From Stercoripulliclostridium_A sp963642145 (GTDB lineage: Bacteria > Bacillota > Clostridia > Christensenellales > DTU072), in the NCBI GenBank assembly GCA_963642145.1, contig CAVIFU010000002.1, positions 27,285 through 91,284 of the forward strand: a stretch of DNA of 64,000 bases, read 5' to 3'. This document shows positions 1 through 9,644 of this stretch, piece after piece. A program made the position numbers and the translations under genes. How positions within the stretch are numbered: position 1 is the first letter of the stretch; the number at the start of each line of letters is the position of its first letter. Under the pieces are notes generated by a model. That model made no database searches. It was not told the origin of the DNA and worked only from the letters and a program-made list of their open reading frames with translations.

Positions 1-1
1 A

Positions 2-58
2 GAGACGATAGGCAACGTAGTAGACAAAAAAGGAGAAAACGATGTCGAAGACGAATAA
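2..58 (+). CDS. Possible 3' end of upstream gene (hrcA by position)
   Basis: An open frame enters from the left edge and stops at TAA 56-58, overlapping the start of grpE by 17 bases in another frame. Only 18 codons are visible and they carry no diagnostic motif. The idea that this is the tail of the heat-shock repressor HrcA rests only on the common Bacillota order hrcA-grpE-dnaK-dnaJ. It could also be a chance open frame. Confidence 0.25.
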   Translation, partial: ETIGNVVDKKGENDVEDE

Positions 59-635
59 AAAAGAAATGCCGGACAGCAATTCCGGCGCAAACGAAGCTCC
101 GCTCGAAGAAGAGGAACTCGTCGTAGAGGAATCCGCAGAGGCAAACGCAGACGTCAAGGCGAAAAACGCCGCGGGACAGCCCACAGAAGAGGCTGTCGTA
201 TCGGATCCCGTGGCGGAAGCCAACGCCAAAGCAGACGAGTACAAAGACATGTTACAGCGGTTGCAAGCGGAATTCGACAATTTCCGCAAACGCAACGCTG
301 AATCCGTTAAGCTCGCAAGGCAAGACGGCGGCAACGAAATGATAGTAGCCATGCTCCCTATCCTCGATAGCGTAGACAGGGCTCTTTCGATGATAACGGA
401 CGAATCGACCAAAGTCGGCGTCAACCTCATCGGCAAGATGATTCTCGACGTATTCGGCAAATACGGCGTCAAAGAGATAGACGCACAGGGTGCCGAATTC
501 GATCCGAGCCTTCACAACGCAGTCATGCAAGTCGAAGACGCCCAAAACGCCGGCAAGGTGGTGGAAGTTATGCAAAAAGGCTACACGCGTAACGGGAAAG
601 TAATCAGGTACGCGATGGTCAAAGTAGCCTGTTAA
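42..635 (+). CDS. grpE: GrpE nucleotide exchange factor
   Basis: Cytoplasmic co-chaperone that releases ADP from DnaK. The first 70 residues are acidic and low in complexity, as is common for the disordered GrpE N-terminus. A helical segment follows (about 64-110) with the family hallmark FDNFRKRNAES. The C-terminal beta domain (about 135-197) has the FDPSLHNAVM and KGYTRNGKVIR stretches. At 197 residues it has the usual length. The ATG is preceded by AAAGGAG at a good distance. It lies directly upstream of dnaK and dnaJ, so it very probably belongs to the class I heat-shock operon. A CIRCE operator, if present, would lie left of the window. Confidence 0.97.
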   Translation: MSKTNKKEMPDSNSGANEAPLEEEELVVEESAEANADVKAKNAAGQPTEEAVVSDPVAEANAKADEYKDMLQRLQAEFDNFRKRNAESVKLARQDGGNEMIVAMLPILDSVDRALSMITDESTKVGVNLIGKMILDVFGKYGVKEIDAQGAEFDPSLHNAVMQVEDAQNAGKVVEVMQKGYTRNGKVIRYAMVKVAC

Positions 636-645
636 TCGCAACAAA

Positions 646-674
646 GCGCATATGCGCAGTCGGCACGTAAGTGC
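646..674. repeat. Two short palindromes in the grpE-dnaK gap
   Basis: The 77-base gap between grpE and dnaK holds a perfect 12-base palindrome GCGCATATGCGC (646-657) and, right after it, a small hairpin GCAC-GTAA-GTGC (663-674). No T-tract follows, so this is not a standard terminator. It could be an mRNA processing or stability element that adjusts the grpE to dnaK ratio, which is inference. Confidence 0.45.
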
Positions 675-712
675 AAATATAAATACAAAGCTAAGCAAAA
701 GGAGATAGAAAA

Positions 713-2533
713 ATGTCCAAAATTATAGGTATTGACCTTGGAACAACCAACTCGTGCGTAGCCGTTATGGAAGGCGGCGAAGCAACCGTTATAGCTAATG
801 CGGAAGGTAGCCGTACGACGCCGTCCGTAGTCGGATTTGCCAAGAACGGAGAGCGTCTCGTAGGGCAACTTGCAAAACGCCAAGCCGTTGTCAATCCCGA
901 CAAAACCGTTTCCTCCATCAAGAGAGAAATGGGCACTGACTACAAAGTAAAAATCGACGATAAGGAGTACACTCCCCAAGAGATCTCCGCGATGATTCTT
1001 ACCAAACTCAAAAACGATGCGGAGGCGTATCTCGGACAAAAGGTAACCCAAGCCGTTATCACCGTACCCGCATACTTCTCCGACAGCCAACGTCAAGCGA
1101 CGAAGGACGCAGGCAAGATCGCAGGACTCGACGTATTGCGTATCATCAACGAGCCTACGGCAGCTGCGCTTGCATACGGACTTGACAAAGGCGAAAAGAA
1201 CCAAAAGATACTTATCTACGACCTCGGCGGCGGAACGTTCGATGTTTCCATCCTTGAGCTCGGTGACGGCGTATTCGAAGTCCTTGCAACCAACGGCAAC
1301 ACTCGTCTCGGTGGCGACGATTTCGATAAGGTCATCATGGATTGGATCGTATCCGAATTCAAGAAGAACGAAGGCATCGACCTGTCCGGCGACAAGATGG
1401 CAATGCAAAGGATTAAGGAAGCTGCCGAAAAGGCAAAGATCGAGCTCAGCGGCATGACGAAAGTCAATATCAACTTGCCGTTCATCACCGTAGGACCCAA
1501 CGGACCTCTGCACATCGATTTAGACCTTACTCGCGCTAAGTTCGACGATATGACCGCGCACCTCGTTAAAGCCACTCTGGAGCCTATGAGAAAGGCTATG
1601 GAGGACGCAAAACTCAAGATGAGCGACATAGACAAAGTTGTGCTGGTAGGCGGTTCGACTCGTATCCCTGCCGTAGTAGACGCGGTAAGGAACGTGACCG
1701 GCAAAGAGCCCTACAAGGGCATCAACCCCGATGAATGCGTAGCAATAGGCGCTGCAATTCAAGGCGGCGTTCTCTCCGGCGAAGTCAAAGACGTATTGCT
1801 CCTCGATGTTACGCCGTTGTCGCTCGGCATAGAGACCATGGGCGGCGTATTCACCAAGCTGATAGACAGGAATACGACTATTCCTACAAGGAAGTCTCAA
1901 ATATTCTCAACGGCGGCGGATAACCAAACTTCCGTAGACGTGCATGTGCTTCAAGGCGAAAGAAGTATGGCTGCCGACAACAAGACGCTTGGCAGATTCG
2001 AGCTCACCGGTATACCTCCTGCGATGCGCGGAGTACCTCAAATAGAGGTTACGTTTGATATAGACGCCAACGGCATCGTTTCCGTTACCGCGGTCGATAA
2101 GGGCACGAACAAGAGCGCGAACATCACCATAACGGCATCCAGCAACCTTTCCGAAGCCGACATTGACAAAGCCGTCAAGGAAGCCGAGAAATATGCGGAA
2201 GAAGACAAGAAGAAGAGAGAACTTGTAGAGATGAAGAACACTACCGAGCAACTCATCCTTGCCGTAGAGAAGACTGTTTCCGAGTCCGGCGACAAACTCT
2301 CCGATGAAGAAAAGACAACTCTTACCAATGCCGCTAAGGAAGCGAAAGAGAAACTAGACAAAGCAGACGATGTAGAAGCCGTCAAGGCTGTAGGCGAAGA
2401 GCTTAGCAAGGTAACCAATCCTATCTTCACAAAGCTCTATCAACAAAACCAAGCTAACGGCGCAAACGCCGAAGGCAACGCAACCACAGACGACGATACA
2501 ACCATAAACGTCGATCCCAACGACATAAAGTAA
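713..2533 (+). CDS. dnaK: Chaperone DnaK (Hsp70)
   Basis: ATP-dependent Hsp70 chaperone of the cytosol, working with DnaJ and GrpE. The N-terminal ATPase domain (about 1-360) opens with IGIDLGTTNSCVAV and contains the DLGGGTFDVS phosphate loop and the VGGSTRIPAV motif. The interdomain linker DVLLLDVTPLSLG is intact. The substrate-binding domain and helical lid follow, and the protein ends in a charged tail rich in Asp and Asn. At 606 residues it matches Gram-positive DnaK, which lacks the 24-residue insertion in the ATPase domain found in Gram-negative forms. A strong AAAGGAG precedes the ATG. It sits between grpE and dnaJ. Confidence 0.99.
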   Translation: MSKIIGIDLGTTNSCVAVMEGGEATVIANAEGSRTTPSVVGFAKNGERLVGQLAKRQAVVNPDKTVSSIKREMGTDYKVKIDDKEYTPQEISAMILTKLKNDAEAYLGQKVTQAVITVPAYFSDSQRQATKDAGKIAGLDVLRIINEPTAAALAYGLDKGEKNQKILIYDLGGGTFDVSILELGDGVFEVLATNGNTRLGGDDFDKVIMDWIVSEFKKNEGIDLSGDKMAMQRIKEAAEKAKIELSGMTKVNINLPFITVGPNGPLHIDLDLTRAKFDDMTAHLVKATLEPMRKAMEDAKLKMSDIDKVVLVGGSTRIPAVVDAVRNVTGKEPYKGINPDECVAIGAAIQGGVLSGEVKDVLLLDVTPLSLGIETMGGVFTKLIDRNTTIPTRKSQIFSTAADNQTSVDVHVLQGERSMAADNKTLGRFELTGIPPAMRGVPQIEVTFDIDANGIVSVTAVDKGTNKSANITITASSNLSEADIDKAVKEAEKYAEEDKKKRELVEMKNTTEQLILAVEKTVSESGDKLSDEEKTTLTNAAKEAKEKLDKADDVEAVKAVGEELSKVTNPIFTKLYQQNQANGANAEGNATTDDDTTINVDPNDIK

Positions 2534-2546
2534 TTAAGGAAACGTA

Positions 2547-3716
2547 ATGGCACAACAAGATTATTACGGCATCTTAGGTGTCGAAAAAAACGCGAGCGCG
2601 GACGAAATCAAGTCCGCGTATCGCCGTATGGCAAAGAAATACCATCCCGACGTCTACGCTACCGCGAGTGAAAAAGAAAAAGCCGAGGCTGAGAATAAAT
2701 TTAAGGACATTCAACATGCCTACGACGTTTTGTCGGATCCGCAAAAGAGAGCCGCATACGACCAATACGGTAGCGAAGACGGACCTATGGGCGGAGGCGC
2801 AGGCTTCAACCCGTTCGGAGAAGGCTTCACTTCATCCGGTTTCGGCGGAAATTCGGGATTCGGCGATATATTCAGCGACATATTCAGCGCATTTGCGGGC
2901 GGCGGAAATCAACGCAGCGCAAGTTCCTCGCGCGCCGGTGACGATATCGAGGTAGAGCTGACGCTCACTTTCAAAGAAGCTTGTTTCGGCGCGAAGAAAG
3001 AGGTCACTTATTCAAGGGTAGAAAAATGCCCTACGTGCAAAGGTACCGGCGCCAAAGACGGTACGAGTGTTAAGACTTGTACCAAATGCGGCGGTAAAGG
3101 AAGAGTCGTTGTACAACAGCGCACCATGCTTGGCGTAATGCAAACCGAGCGCGTATGCGATATGTGTGGCGGTACGGGCAAGATAATTATGGAGCCGTGT
3201 CCCGATTGTAAGGGCAAGGGCAAAGTGCGTAAGCAACGCACTATTTCCGTAAATATTCCCGCCGGCGTAGACAACGGGCAAATGCTCAATATGCCGAATG
3301 AAGGTAATGCCGGATACAATGGCGGACCTAACGGGAATTTGATCATTGTTTTCCGCGTCAAACCGCATTCGTTGTTTGTCCGCAAAGGCAATGACCTTTC
3401 GTTCGAGTTGCCTATAACCGTAACGCAAGCGGTATTCGGAGATTCGATAGAGGTACCCACATTGGATAAGCCTGTGCGTATAGATATTCCTGCCGGGACC
3501 AAGAACAACACCAATATCAAAATCAAAGGCAAGGGCGTCAAGGACTTGCGTCGCAACGTATACGGCGATCTCATAGCGATAATCAAGGTAGATATTCCGA
3601 AGAACATCGGGTTGAAACAACGCAAGGATTGTCGCGCCGCATTCGAGCAAGTTGATCAAAACGCCACTTACGATGAAGTTGAAAAATACAAAAAGAAACT
3701 TAGGAACCTCGACTGA
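2547..3716 (+). CDS. dnaJ: Chaperone DnaJ (Hsp40, type I)
   Basis: Co-chaperone that delivers unfolded clients to DnaK and stimulates its ATPase. All type I parts are present in order: a J-domain with the HPD motif (YHPDV, about residues 31-36), a Gly/Phe-rich linker (about 75-125), four CxxCxGxG zinc modules (CPTCKGTG, CTKCGGKG, CDMCGGTG, CPDCKGKG) and two C-terminal substrate-binding subdomains. At 389 residues it has normal length. It starts 13 bases after dnaK behind AAGGA. Its TGA overlaps the prmA ATG by one base, so the two are probably translationally coupled. Confidence 0.98.
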   Translation: MAQQDYYGILGVEKNASADEIKSAYRRMAKKYHPDVYATASEKEKAEAENKFKDIQHAYDVLSDPQKRAAYDQYGSEDGPMGGGAGFNPFGEGFTSSGFGGNSGFGDIFSDIFSAFAGGGNQRSASSSRAGDDIEVELTLTFKEACFGAKKEVTYSRVEKCPTCKGTGAKDGTSVKTCTKCGGKGRVVVQQRTMLGVMQTERVCDMCGGTGKIIMEPCPDCKGKGKVRKQRTISVNIPAGVDNGQMLNMPNEGNAGYNGGPNGNLIIVFRVKPHSLFVRKGNDLSFELPITVTQAVFGDSIEVPTLDKPVRIDIPAGTKNNTNIKIKGKGVKDLRRNVYGDLIAIIKVDIPKNIGLKQRKDCRAAFEQVDQNATYDEVEKYKKKLRNLD

Positions 3717-4630
3717 TGTTTAAGAAGCTAACCGTGACAACCACAACAAGCGGCGCCGACGCGGTAGCCGACGCGTTTTGGGCGATAGGCGTAGACGGCG
3801 TAGAGATTCTCGATCCGCACGACCTTGAAGACGTTTTGCACGATGAAACGTGTTGGGATTACGTAGACGAAGGGCTGTTGGACACCACAAAACCGGTGAC
3901 GGTCAGTTCTTTTGTCGAAGACGTCGATCTTCAAACCAAATCGGATGAACTCTGCAAGTTATTGAAGGCAATAGAGCCGTTTGAAGGCGCTTACACGCCC
4001 GTCGTAACGGATGTTCCCGACGTTGATTGGGAGAACGACTGGAAAAAGTACTATCATCCCATCGATGCCGGCAGATATACGGTTATGCCCGATTGGATGC
4101 AGGCAGAGCACGGAAGTTCCGACAGCATTATTTACATAAATCCGCTTATGGCTTTTGGCACGGGCGAGCACGAGAGTACTCGGCTGTGTCTCAGGCTGAT
4201 GTCGGAAATAGATTTCACAGACAAAACCGTAGCCGATATAGGAACGGGCAGCGGTATTCTTGCTATCGGCGCAAAAAAATCAGGCGCGCAGTCTGTTTTT
4301 ATGTGCGACATAGACAAGGAAGCCGTTAAATGCGCCAAAGAAAATGCCGCTTTCAACGGCGTTGACGGGATAAAAGCGATATGCGGAGGGGCGGAAGCGT
4401 GCGATGTGCTAAACGACGTTGTGCTTGCCAATCTTACCGCAGATATTCTGCAAAAAATTTCGAGTGATATAGTACGTATCGTCAAGCGTGGCGGTACGCT
4501 CATATGCTCCGGCATACTCGATACAAGAGAGAAGGATTTAACCGATCACTACGTAGCGTTAGGCTTTACCGTAGCCGATAGAATCGGTGAGGGCGAGTGG
4601 GTCGGAATAAGGTTTACGTATGGAGCTTAA
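3716..4630 (+). CDS. prmA: Ribosomal protein L11 methyltransferase
   Basis: SAM-dependent methyltransferase that modifies ribosomal protein L11. It has an N-terminal substrate-recognition region (about 1-110) and a Rossmann-type catalytic domain with motif I ADIGTGSGILAIGA and the family signature GTGEHEST. The post-I acidic residue is in CDIDKEA, and NLTADIL matches the motif IV region. At 304 residues it has the family length. Placement directly after dnaJ and before rsmE is a well-known Bacillota arrangement and supports the call. It overlaps rsmE by 11 bases. Confidence 0.95.
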   Translation: MFKKLTVTTTTSGADAVADAFWAIGVDGVEILDPHDLEDVLHDETCWDYVDEGLLDTTKPVTVSSFVEDVDLQTKSDELCKLLKAIEPFEGAYTPVVTDVPDVDWENDWKKYYHPIDAGRYTVMPDWMQAEHGSSDSIIYINPLMAFGTGEHESTRLCLRLMSEIDFTDKTVADIGTGSGILAIGAKKSGAQSVFMCDIDKEAVKCAKENAAFNGVDGIKAICGGAEACDVLNDVVLANLTADILQKISSDIVRIVKRGGTLICSGILDTREKDLTDHYVALGFTVADRIGEGEWVGIRFTYGA

Positions 4631-5324
4631 ACGTTTTTACGGTCAAAAGACAGGCAATGCGATAGTGCTCACCGGACGTGAGTACGTTCATTGCGTAAAG
4701 GTAACCCGCCATAAGACGGGTTATTTGATTATAGGGTGTATCGGAGACGGATACGATTATTACGCAAAGATAGTGTTGATAACGCCTGAAGAAGTTATTG
4801 CCGAGATCGAACGCGCCGAATTAAATGTAGCGGAGCCTAAGGAAGAACTAACACTCATACAAGGGTGTTGTAAAGAGTTCGATTTTATTTTGCAAAAAGC
4901 CGTAGAACTCGGCGCTACGCGTATAATTCCGTTCGAGTCGGCGCGGAGCAATTCCAAACCGCTCGGCGCAGATAGGGCGGAAAGCATCGTTCTCGACGCG
5001 TCTAAACAATGCGGACGCGCAACGCTTGCGGAAGTTACCGAGCCGCAGCCGGATCTGCAGTCCGCGTTAGAACTTGCAAATAACTCAAAAATCAAGCTGA
5101 TGTGCTACGAAGGAGAAAACAATATTCGAATAGCCGACGTCGTAAACGAGAGCGGATCCGTAGCCGTGGTTATCGGACCGGAGGGCGGTTTTACGCCCGA
5201 AGAGGTCGCAGTCGCAGAACGGACGGGCTATACGGTCGTAACGCTCGGCAAGCGTATTTTGCGTGCGGAGACAGCTTCTTTGGTGGCTTTGACTCTTATC
5301 GAGCGCGAAGAGGGTGAGTTATGA
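4620..5324 (+). CDS. rsmE: 16S rRNA m3U1498 methyltransferase RsmE
   Basis: Methylates N3 of U1498 in 16S rRNA in the assembled small subunit. At 234 residues it shows an N-terminal PUA-like RNA-binding part and a C-terminal knotted SPOUT domain. The knot carries the SAM-binding stretches VVIGPEGGFTPEE and TLGKRILRAETAS, which are diagnostic for RsmE. The ATG lies inside the end of prmA (11-base overlap) and the stop overlaps mtaB by 4 bases (ATGA), so the three genes look translationally coupled. Confidence 0.96.
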   Translation: MELKRFYGQKTGNAIVLTGREYVHCVKVTRHKTGYLIIGCIGDGYDYYAKIVLITPEEVIAEIERAELNVAEPKEELTLIQGCCKEFDFILQKAVELGATRIIPFESARSNSKPLGADRAESIVLDASKQCGRATLAEVTEPQPDLQSALELANNSKIKLMCYEGENNIRIADVVNESGSVAVVIGPEGGFTPEEVAVAERTGYTVVTLGKRILRAETASLVALTLIEREEGEL

Positions 5325-6574
5325 GTAAAAAAGCGGTAGTTTTCAATTTGGGCTGCAAGGTAAATCAATATGAGTGCGACGTCATATCCGCGGGACTCAG
5401 AGCACGCGGATACGAAACAACGGAGACTCTTGAATATGCAGACGTATATGTCGTAAATACGTGTGCGGTCACGGCGGAAGCAGAACGTAAATCGCGGCAG
5501 GTTATAGCAAGATTCCGTAAATTCAATCCGGAAGCCAAGATTTTCGTTACGGGCTGCGCTTCGCAAAAAAATGCCGATTTTTACGTGGAAAAGGGCGTGA
5601 CTTACGTGTCGGGAGTCGGTGGCAAGAATAAGATATTTGAGCTTTGCGATCAAGGCGAGGCGGACAACAGAGTAGAACTTCCTACGAAATACGAAGAACT
5701 CGAATACTCTCCGGAAGGAGACCGTACGCGTTCGTATGTGAAGATTCAGGACGGGTGTAATAATTTTTGCTCGTATTGCATAATTCCGTATCTGAGGGGC
5801 AGATCTCGTTCGCGTAGCGTCGAGTCATGCGTTAAGGAAATAGAAACTCTCGCAAAAAATACTCCGGAGATAGTCATAACCGGCGTCAATTTAGCGCAAT
5901 ACGGCATAGATACGGGAGAAAGTTTAGCTTCTCTCATGCGTGCGATAGCGCATGTGAATGTCCGTATACGTCTGGGCTCTTTCTATGTAGAGGGAGTCAA
6001 CGACGAGTTGCTTGGCGCGTTACGAGATCTAAAAGACTTTTGTCCGCAGTTCCATCTATCGTTGCAAAACGGCGATGACGGCGTTTTGAAGGACATGAAC
6101 CGCCATTACGGCACCGCCGAATACAAAGATAAAGTTGCGTTAATCCGCAAATATTTTCCGATTTCCGCAATTACCACCGACGTAATTATCGGGTATCCGA
6201 CGGAAACGGACGAAGCTTTCGAGAACACTCTGAATTTTGTCAAAGACGTTGGATTTTCGGATTTACACATATTCCCGTTTTCACCGAGAGAGGGCACGGT
6301 TGCTTGGCGCTTGAAGCCGCTTGCACCGCAAATTATAGACAAACGCAAAGAAAAATTGGAAGCCGTAAGGGAAATTTTACGTAAAAATTTTATAGATAAG
6401 ATGCTCGAAATTCCCCAAAAAGTCGTCTTTGAGCGGGTAAAAAACGGATATGCCGAGGGTTATAGCCAATATTATGTTCGAGTTTATTTACAAACGGATA
6501 AAAAGTATGCTATAATTTATCCGACCGCTCGAATATTCGACGGAATAACCGGAGAAATCAGAGATGATAGATAA
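5321..6574 (+). CDS. mtaB: tRNA t6A37 methylthiotransferase MtaB
   Basis: Radical-SAM methylthiotransferase that converts t6A to ms2t6A at position 37 of tRNAs reading ANN codons. The N-terminal UPF0004 domain holds three cysteines for the auxiliary iron-sulfur cluster (GCKVNQ, NTCAVT, GCAS). The radical-SAM loop is CNNFCSYC, followed by IPYLRGRSRS. A short TRAM-like C-terminus completes the 417 residues. It is assigned to MtaB rather than MiaB from the GCKVNQYE start and from the neighbourhood, because prmA-rsmE-mtaB is the standard Bacillota order. It overlaps rsmE by 4 bases and the HIT gene by 11. Confidence 0.93.
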   Translation: MSKKAVVFNLGCKVNQYECDVISAGLRARGYETTETLEYADVYVVNTCAVTAEAERKSRQVIARFRKFNPEAKIFVTGCASQKNADFYVEKGVTYVSGVGGKNKIFELCDQGEADNRVELPTKYEELEYSPEGDRTRSYVKIQDGCNNFCSYCIIPYLRGRSRSRSVESCVKEIETLAKNTPEIVITGVNLAQYGIDTGESLASLMRAIAHVNVRIRLGSFYVEGVNDELLGALRDLKDFCPQFHLSLQNGDDGVLKDMNRHYGTAEYKDKVALIRKYFPISAITTDVIIGYPTETDEAFENTLNFVKDVGFSDLHIFPFSPREGTVAWRLKPLAPQIIDKRKEKLEAVREILRKNFIDKMLEIPQKVVFERVKNGYAEGYSQYYVRVYLQTDKKYAIIYPTARIFDGITGEIRDDR

Positions 6575-6911
6575 TAATTGTATATTTTGCAAGTTAGCAA
6601 ACGGAGTAATTCCGACAAAAAAATATTATGAAGACGAGGATATGGTAATTATTGCAGACCAAGCTCCGCAAGCGGAGAAGCACTATTTACTTATCCCCAA
6701 AAATCACTACGCCGACATTACCGAGATGACGGAAGAAGATGCCGTTACGTTAGGGAAGTGTCTTAAAAAGCTCGGCACGATTGCGGACGATTTAGGTCTC
6801 AGCGACGGATTCAGGCTTGTATCCAATAAGGGCGAAAACGGTTGCCAAACCGTTAAGCACTTGCACATACATATTCTCGGAGGAGAAAAACTTGCCGACA
6901 AAATGGCATAA
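6564..6911 (+). CDS. HIT-family nucleotide hydrolase
   Basis: Small histidine-triad protein of the HinT type, which hydrolyses purine nucleoside phosphoramidates or acyl-AMP adducts. At 115 residues, the N-terminal CIFCKLANGVIPTKKYYED and the C-terminal catalytic HLHIHILGG (about residues 98-106) are both characteristic. Its ATG lies within the end of mtaB. A HIT gene after mtaB is common in Clostridia. The exact substrate cannot be read from sequence. Confidence 0.95.
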   Translation: MIDNNCIFCKLANGVIPTKKYYEDEDMVIIADQAPQAEKHYLLIPKNHYADITEMTEEDAVTLGKCLKKLGTIADDLGLSDGFRLVSNKGENGCQTVKHLHIHILGGEKLADKMA

Positions 6912-6934
6912 TTCAAATCGCTACGGAGAAAGAT

Positions 6935-9625
6935 ATGCTTAGATTAGTAAATGTAACAAAAACTTACGATATGGGCGAATATCGAGTAAACGCACTCAGG
7001 GGCGTTTCACTTGCTTTCAGAGAATGCGAATTCGTATCGATCATAGGCGCGTCCGGTTGCGGTAAGTCTACTATGCTGAACATTATAGGCGGTTTGGACA
7101 GATACACGACCGGCGATTTAATAATAGGCGATACCTCGACAAAAGAGTTTAAGGATGAGCAATGGGACGCATACCGCAATGCGACAATCGGCTTTATTTT
7201 CCAAAGCTACAACCTCATACCGCATCTTACCGTTTTGGAGAACGTTGCGCTGGCGTTGAGCCTTTCCGGCGTAGACAAAGCCGAGCGTAACCGTCGTTCG
7301 ATAGAAGCTCTTGAAAAGGTAGGACTCGGTGATGAGCTGAAAAAGAAACCTTCTCAACTCAGCGGCGGACAAATGCAGAGGGTTGCCATAGCCAGAGCTC
7401 TCGTCAACAATCCGAAAATCGTTCTTGCAGACGAACCGACCGGTGCTCTCGACAGCGAACTGAGCGTTCAGGTAATGGAAGTGCTCAAAGAAGTTGCAAA
7501 GGACAGGCTTGTAATTATGGTTACCCACAACAACGAGCTTGCCAACGAGTACAGCACGCGTATTGTCCGATTGAAGGACGGACATGTAGAGTACGATACC
7601 ATGCCGTACAGCTTGGAGGAAGAGGCGGCAGAATACGCGACAAAAGAGGACTCTGCCTGCAGTAGCGCGCCCGTAGAAAACGATACGGTGGAGAATACGA
7701 AGAAGAGTAGATCTCCCGTAGATTTTCTGAATAAGCTCGGAATAGGTGGCGGCAAAAAAAAGAAATGCAAAGGAAAATCTCCCTTCAAAGCTACTTCGAT
7801 GAAAGCAAAAACGGCGTTTAGTTTGTCGTTTAAGAATTTGACTACAAAAAAACGTCGCACTTTCCTTACATCTTTTGCCGGGAGTATAGGTATCATAAGC
7901 CTTGCGTTGGTTTTGGCGATGTCAAACGGATTTAACGTATTCATCGATAGCATGCAAACCACAATCTTGGCTACCGTCCCGATAAGCGTGTACGAGTATT
8001 CTATCGATTACACGGTTATGACGGATATGTTTGAAAATTACGCCGACGAGGTCACTCCCGGCGAATATCCGGACGAAAAAGTCGCTTACATACAGGGCAC
8101 GGGCGCCAGTGCGACAAGCGACGGCATATCGAGTTTGCTCGGTACCATACAAAATTCAATATCGACAAACGATATTTCGACCGATTTTGTAGAGTATCTC
8201 GGACAAATGGATAAGAGTTTGTACAAAGCCCTCAATATGTATTACGGCGTATCCATGAACGTATTGACAAAATCGTTAAATGATGACGGCGACACCGTAT
8301 ACGGCAAAGCCGCTCTCAAAAACGAAGCGACAACGGCTTTAACCATTGCTTCGCAAGTTCTCGGCGATAACGGATTGCAGACGAAGAATTGGTATCAGCT
8401 TGTGGGCGACGAAAATTTCGTATTGGAGTACTATGACCTTATAGACGGTAGCTATCCCAAATCGAAAGAAGAGGTCGTGTTGGTTGTCGACGGCAACAAC
8501 AGCATAAGCGCAGAGGCTCTCAAATTGTTCGGATTTGACGTTTACGAAAGAGATGAAAACGGCAAAGTCGTGCATAGCGAAAACGGCAACAGATATTATA
8601 AAGACGGAATCTCATTTGAAGACATATACAAACAAGAGCTGAAACTTGTGCACAATAACGACTATTATACGCAGGATCCCGATAACGAAAGTCATTATGT
8701 AGAAAACACAGTGAACGAGAAGTTGTTTAATAATGACTCGAATCTTACGCTTAAAGTCGTAGGCGTCTTGCGTAGTAAGCCCAAGGCGTCCGTAGCTACA
8801 TTGGGAACGGCGCTTTGTTATACGCCCGCACTCGCGAAGTACGTTGTCGAGAACGCGCACGAATCCAAAGTTGCCAAAGCCCAAGCGGAGTTGTTGAAAA
8901 ATGAAGAAACAAAAGATCAATGTGTAATTGATTTGGGCGGCACAGATCACTACAATTTGCCGCAAGACGCTTCGATTACAAAAGATAGCAGCGCATTACT
9001 TGGTATAACTGGATTTGCAACCAATGGACTTCAACGCACTCGCGTCCTTAAGGCTCTCGGCGTAGATACGACTCCCGTATATATAAATATCTATCCGACC
9101 AATTTTGATACCAAAAGTCAAATAACCGATTACGTCGACGCTTGGAACGAAAATGGCGGTGACATAAACTACTTTGACGTTTCGGAAATGTTTATACATA
9201 ATATGCGTACAATCGTGGATTTGATGACATATGTATTGCTCGGAATGGCGTCGATATCACTTATTGTTTCGTCCGTAATGATTTCCATCATAACAGGTAA
9301 CTCGGTAGTGGAACGCACAAGGGAAATCGGTATACTCAGGAGCTTGGGCGCAAGGAAGAGGGATATATCGCGAGTGTTCGATGCGGAGACCTCGATACTC
9401 GGTTTGTATTCCGGATTGCTCGGAATAGGCATAGCGTACGCGCTGGTGCCGTTTGCCAACTTCCTGATCGAGCGTAACGCAGGCGTCAGCGGACTAATGG
9501 TACTTAGCCCGTTGCATGCCGTGCTGTTGGTTATTCTCAGTTTGACGCTGACGGTTATCAGCGGATTGGTGCCAAGCCAAGTGGCGGCGCACAAGAATGT
9601 AGTCGACGCATTACGCATAGAATAA
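6935..9625 (+). CDS. Fused ABC ATPase-permease (MacB/FtsX type)
   Basis: A single 896-residue chain carries an ABC ATPase followed by an FtsX/MacB-type permease. The ATPase (about 1-230) shows Walker A GASGCGKST, signature LSGGQMQRVAIARAL and Walker B VLADEPTGALDS. A charged Lys-rich linker (about 235-300) leads to a first membrane helix (about 310-330), then a large extracytoplasmic domain of about 400 residues. Three C-terminal helices carry the FtsX cytoplasmic loop TREIGILRSLGARKRDI. Proteins of this class export peptides or lipoproteins, or act in antimicrobial-peptide resistance; the substrate is unknown here. It sits between the HIT gene and rpsU, which are often close in related genomes, so it may be an insertion. 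Confidence 0.92.
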   Translation: MLRLVNVTKTYDMGEYRVNALRGVSLAFRECEFVSIIGASGCGKSTMLNIIGGLDRYTTGDLIIGDTSTKEFKDEQWDAYRNATIGFIFQSYNLIPHLTVLENVALALSLSGVDKAERNRRSIEALEKVGLGDELKKKPSQLSGGQMQRVAIARALVNNPKIVLADEPTGALDSELSVQVMEVLKEVAKDRLVIMVTHNNELANEYSTRIVRLKDGHVEYDTMPYSLEEEAAEYATKEDSACSSAPVENDTVENTKKSRSPVDFLNKLGIGGGKKKKCKGKSPFKATSMKAKTAFSLSFKNLTTKKRRTFLTSFAGSIGIISLALVLAMSNGFNVFIDSMQTTILATVPISVYEYSIDYTVMTDMFENYADEVTPGEYPDEKVAYIQGTGASATSDGISSLLGTIQNSISTNDISTDFVEYLGQMDKSLYKALNMYYGVSMNVLTKSLNDDGDTVYGKAALKNEATTALTIASQVLGDNGLQTKNWYQLVGDENFVLEYYDLIDGSYPKSKEEVVLVVDGNNSISAEALKLFGFDVYERDENGKVVHSENGNRYYKDGISFEDIYKQELKLVHNNDYYTQDPDNESHYVENTVNEKLFNNDSNLTLKVVGVLRSKPKASVATLGTALCYTPALAKYVVENAHESKVAKAQAELLKNEETKDQCVIDLGGTDHYNLPQDASITKDSSALLGITGFATNGLQRTRVLKALGVDTTPVYINIYPTNFDTKSQITDYVDAWNENGGDINYFDVSEMFIHNMRTIVDLMTYVLLGMASISLIVSSVMISIITGNSVVERTREIGILRSLGARKRDISRVFDAETSILGLYSGLLGIGIAYALVPFANFLIERNAGVSGLMVLSPLHAVLLVILSLTLTVISGLVPSQVAAHKNVVDALRIE

Positions 9626-9644
9626 AAGCCCTTAGAAATAAACG

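Noticed and set aside
632..1513. Long antisense open frame over dnaK (293 codons)
   Set aside because: It mirrors the conserved DnaK ATPase region, has no domain signature, and arises from codon bias of the real gene.
3012..3659. Long minus-strand open frames over dnaJ
   Set aside because: They lie opposite the zinc-finger and C-terminal domains of DnaJ and encode no recognisable protein.
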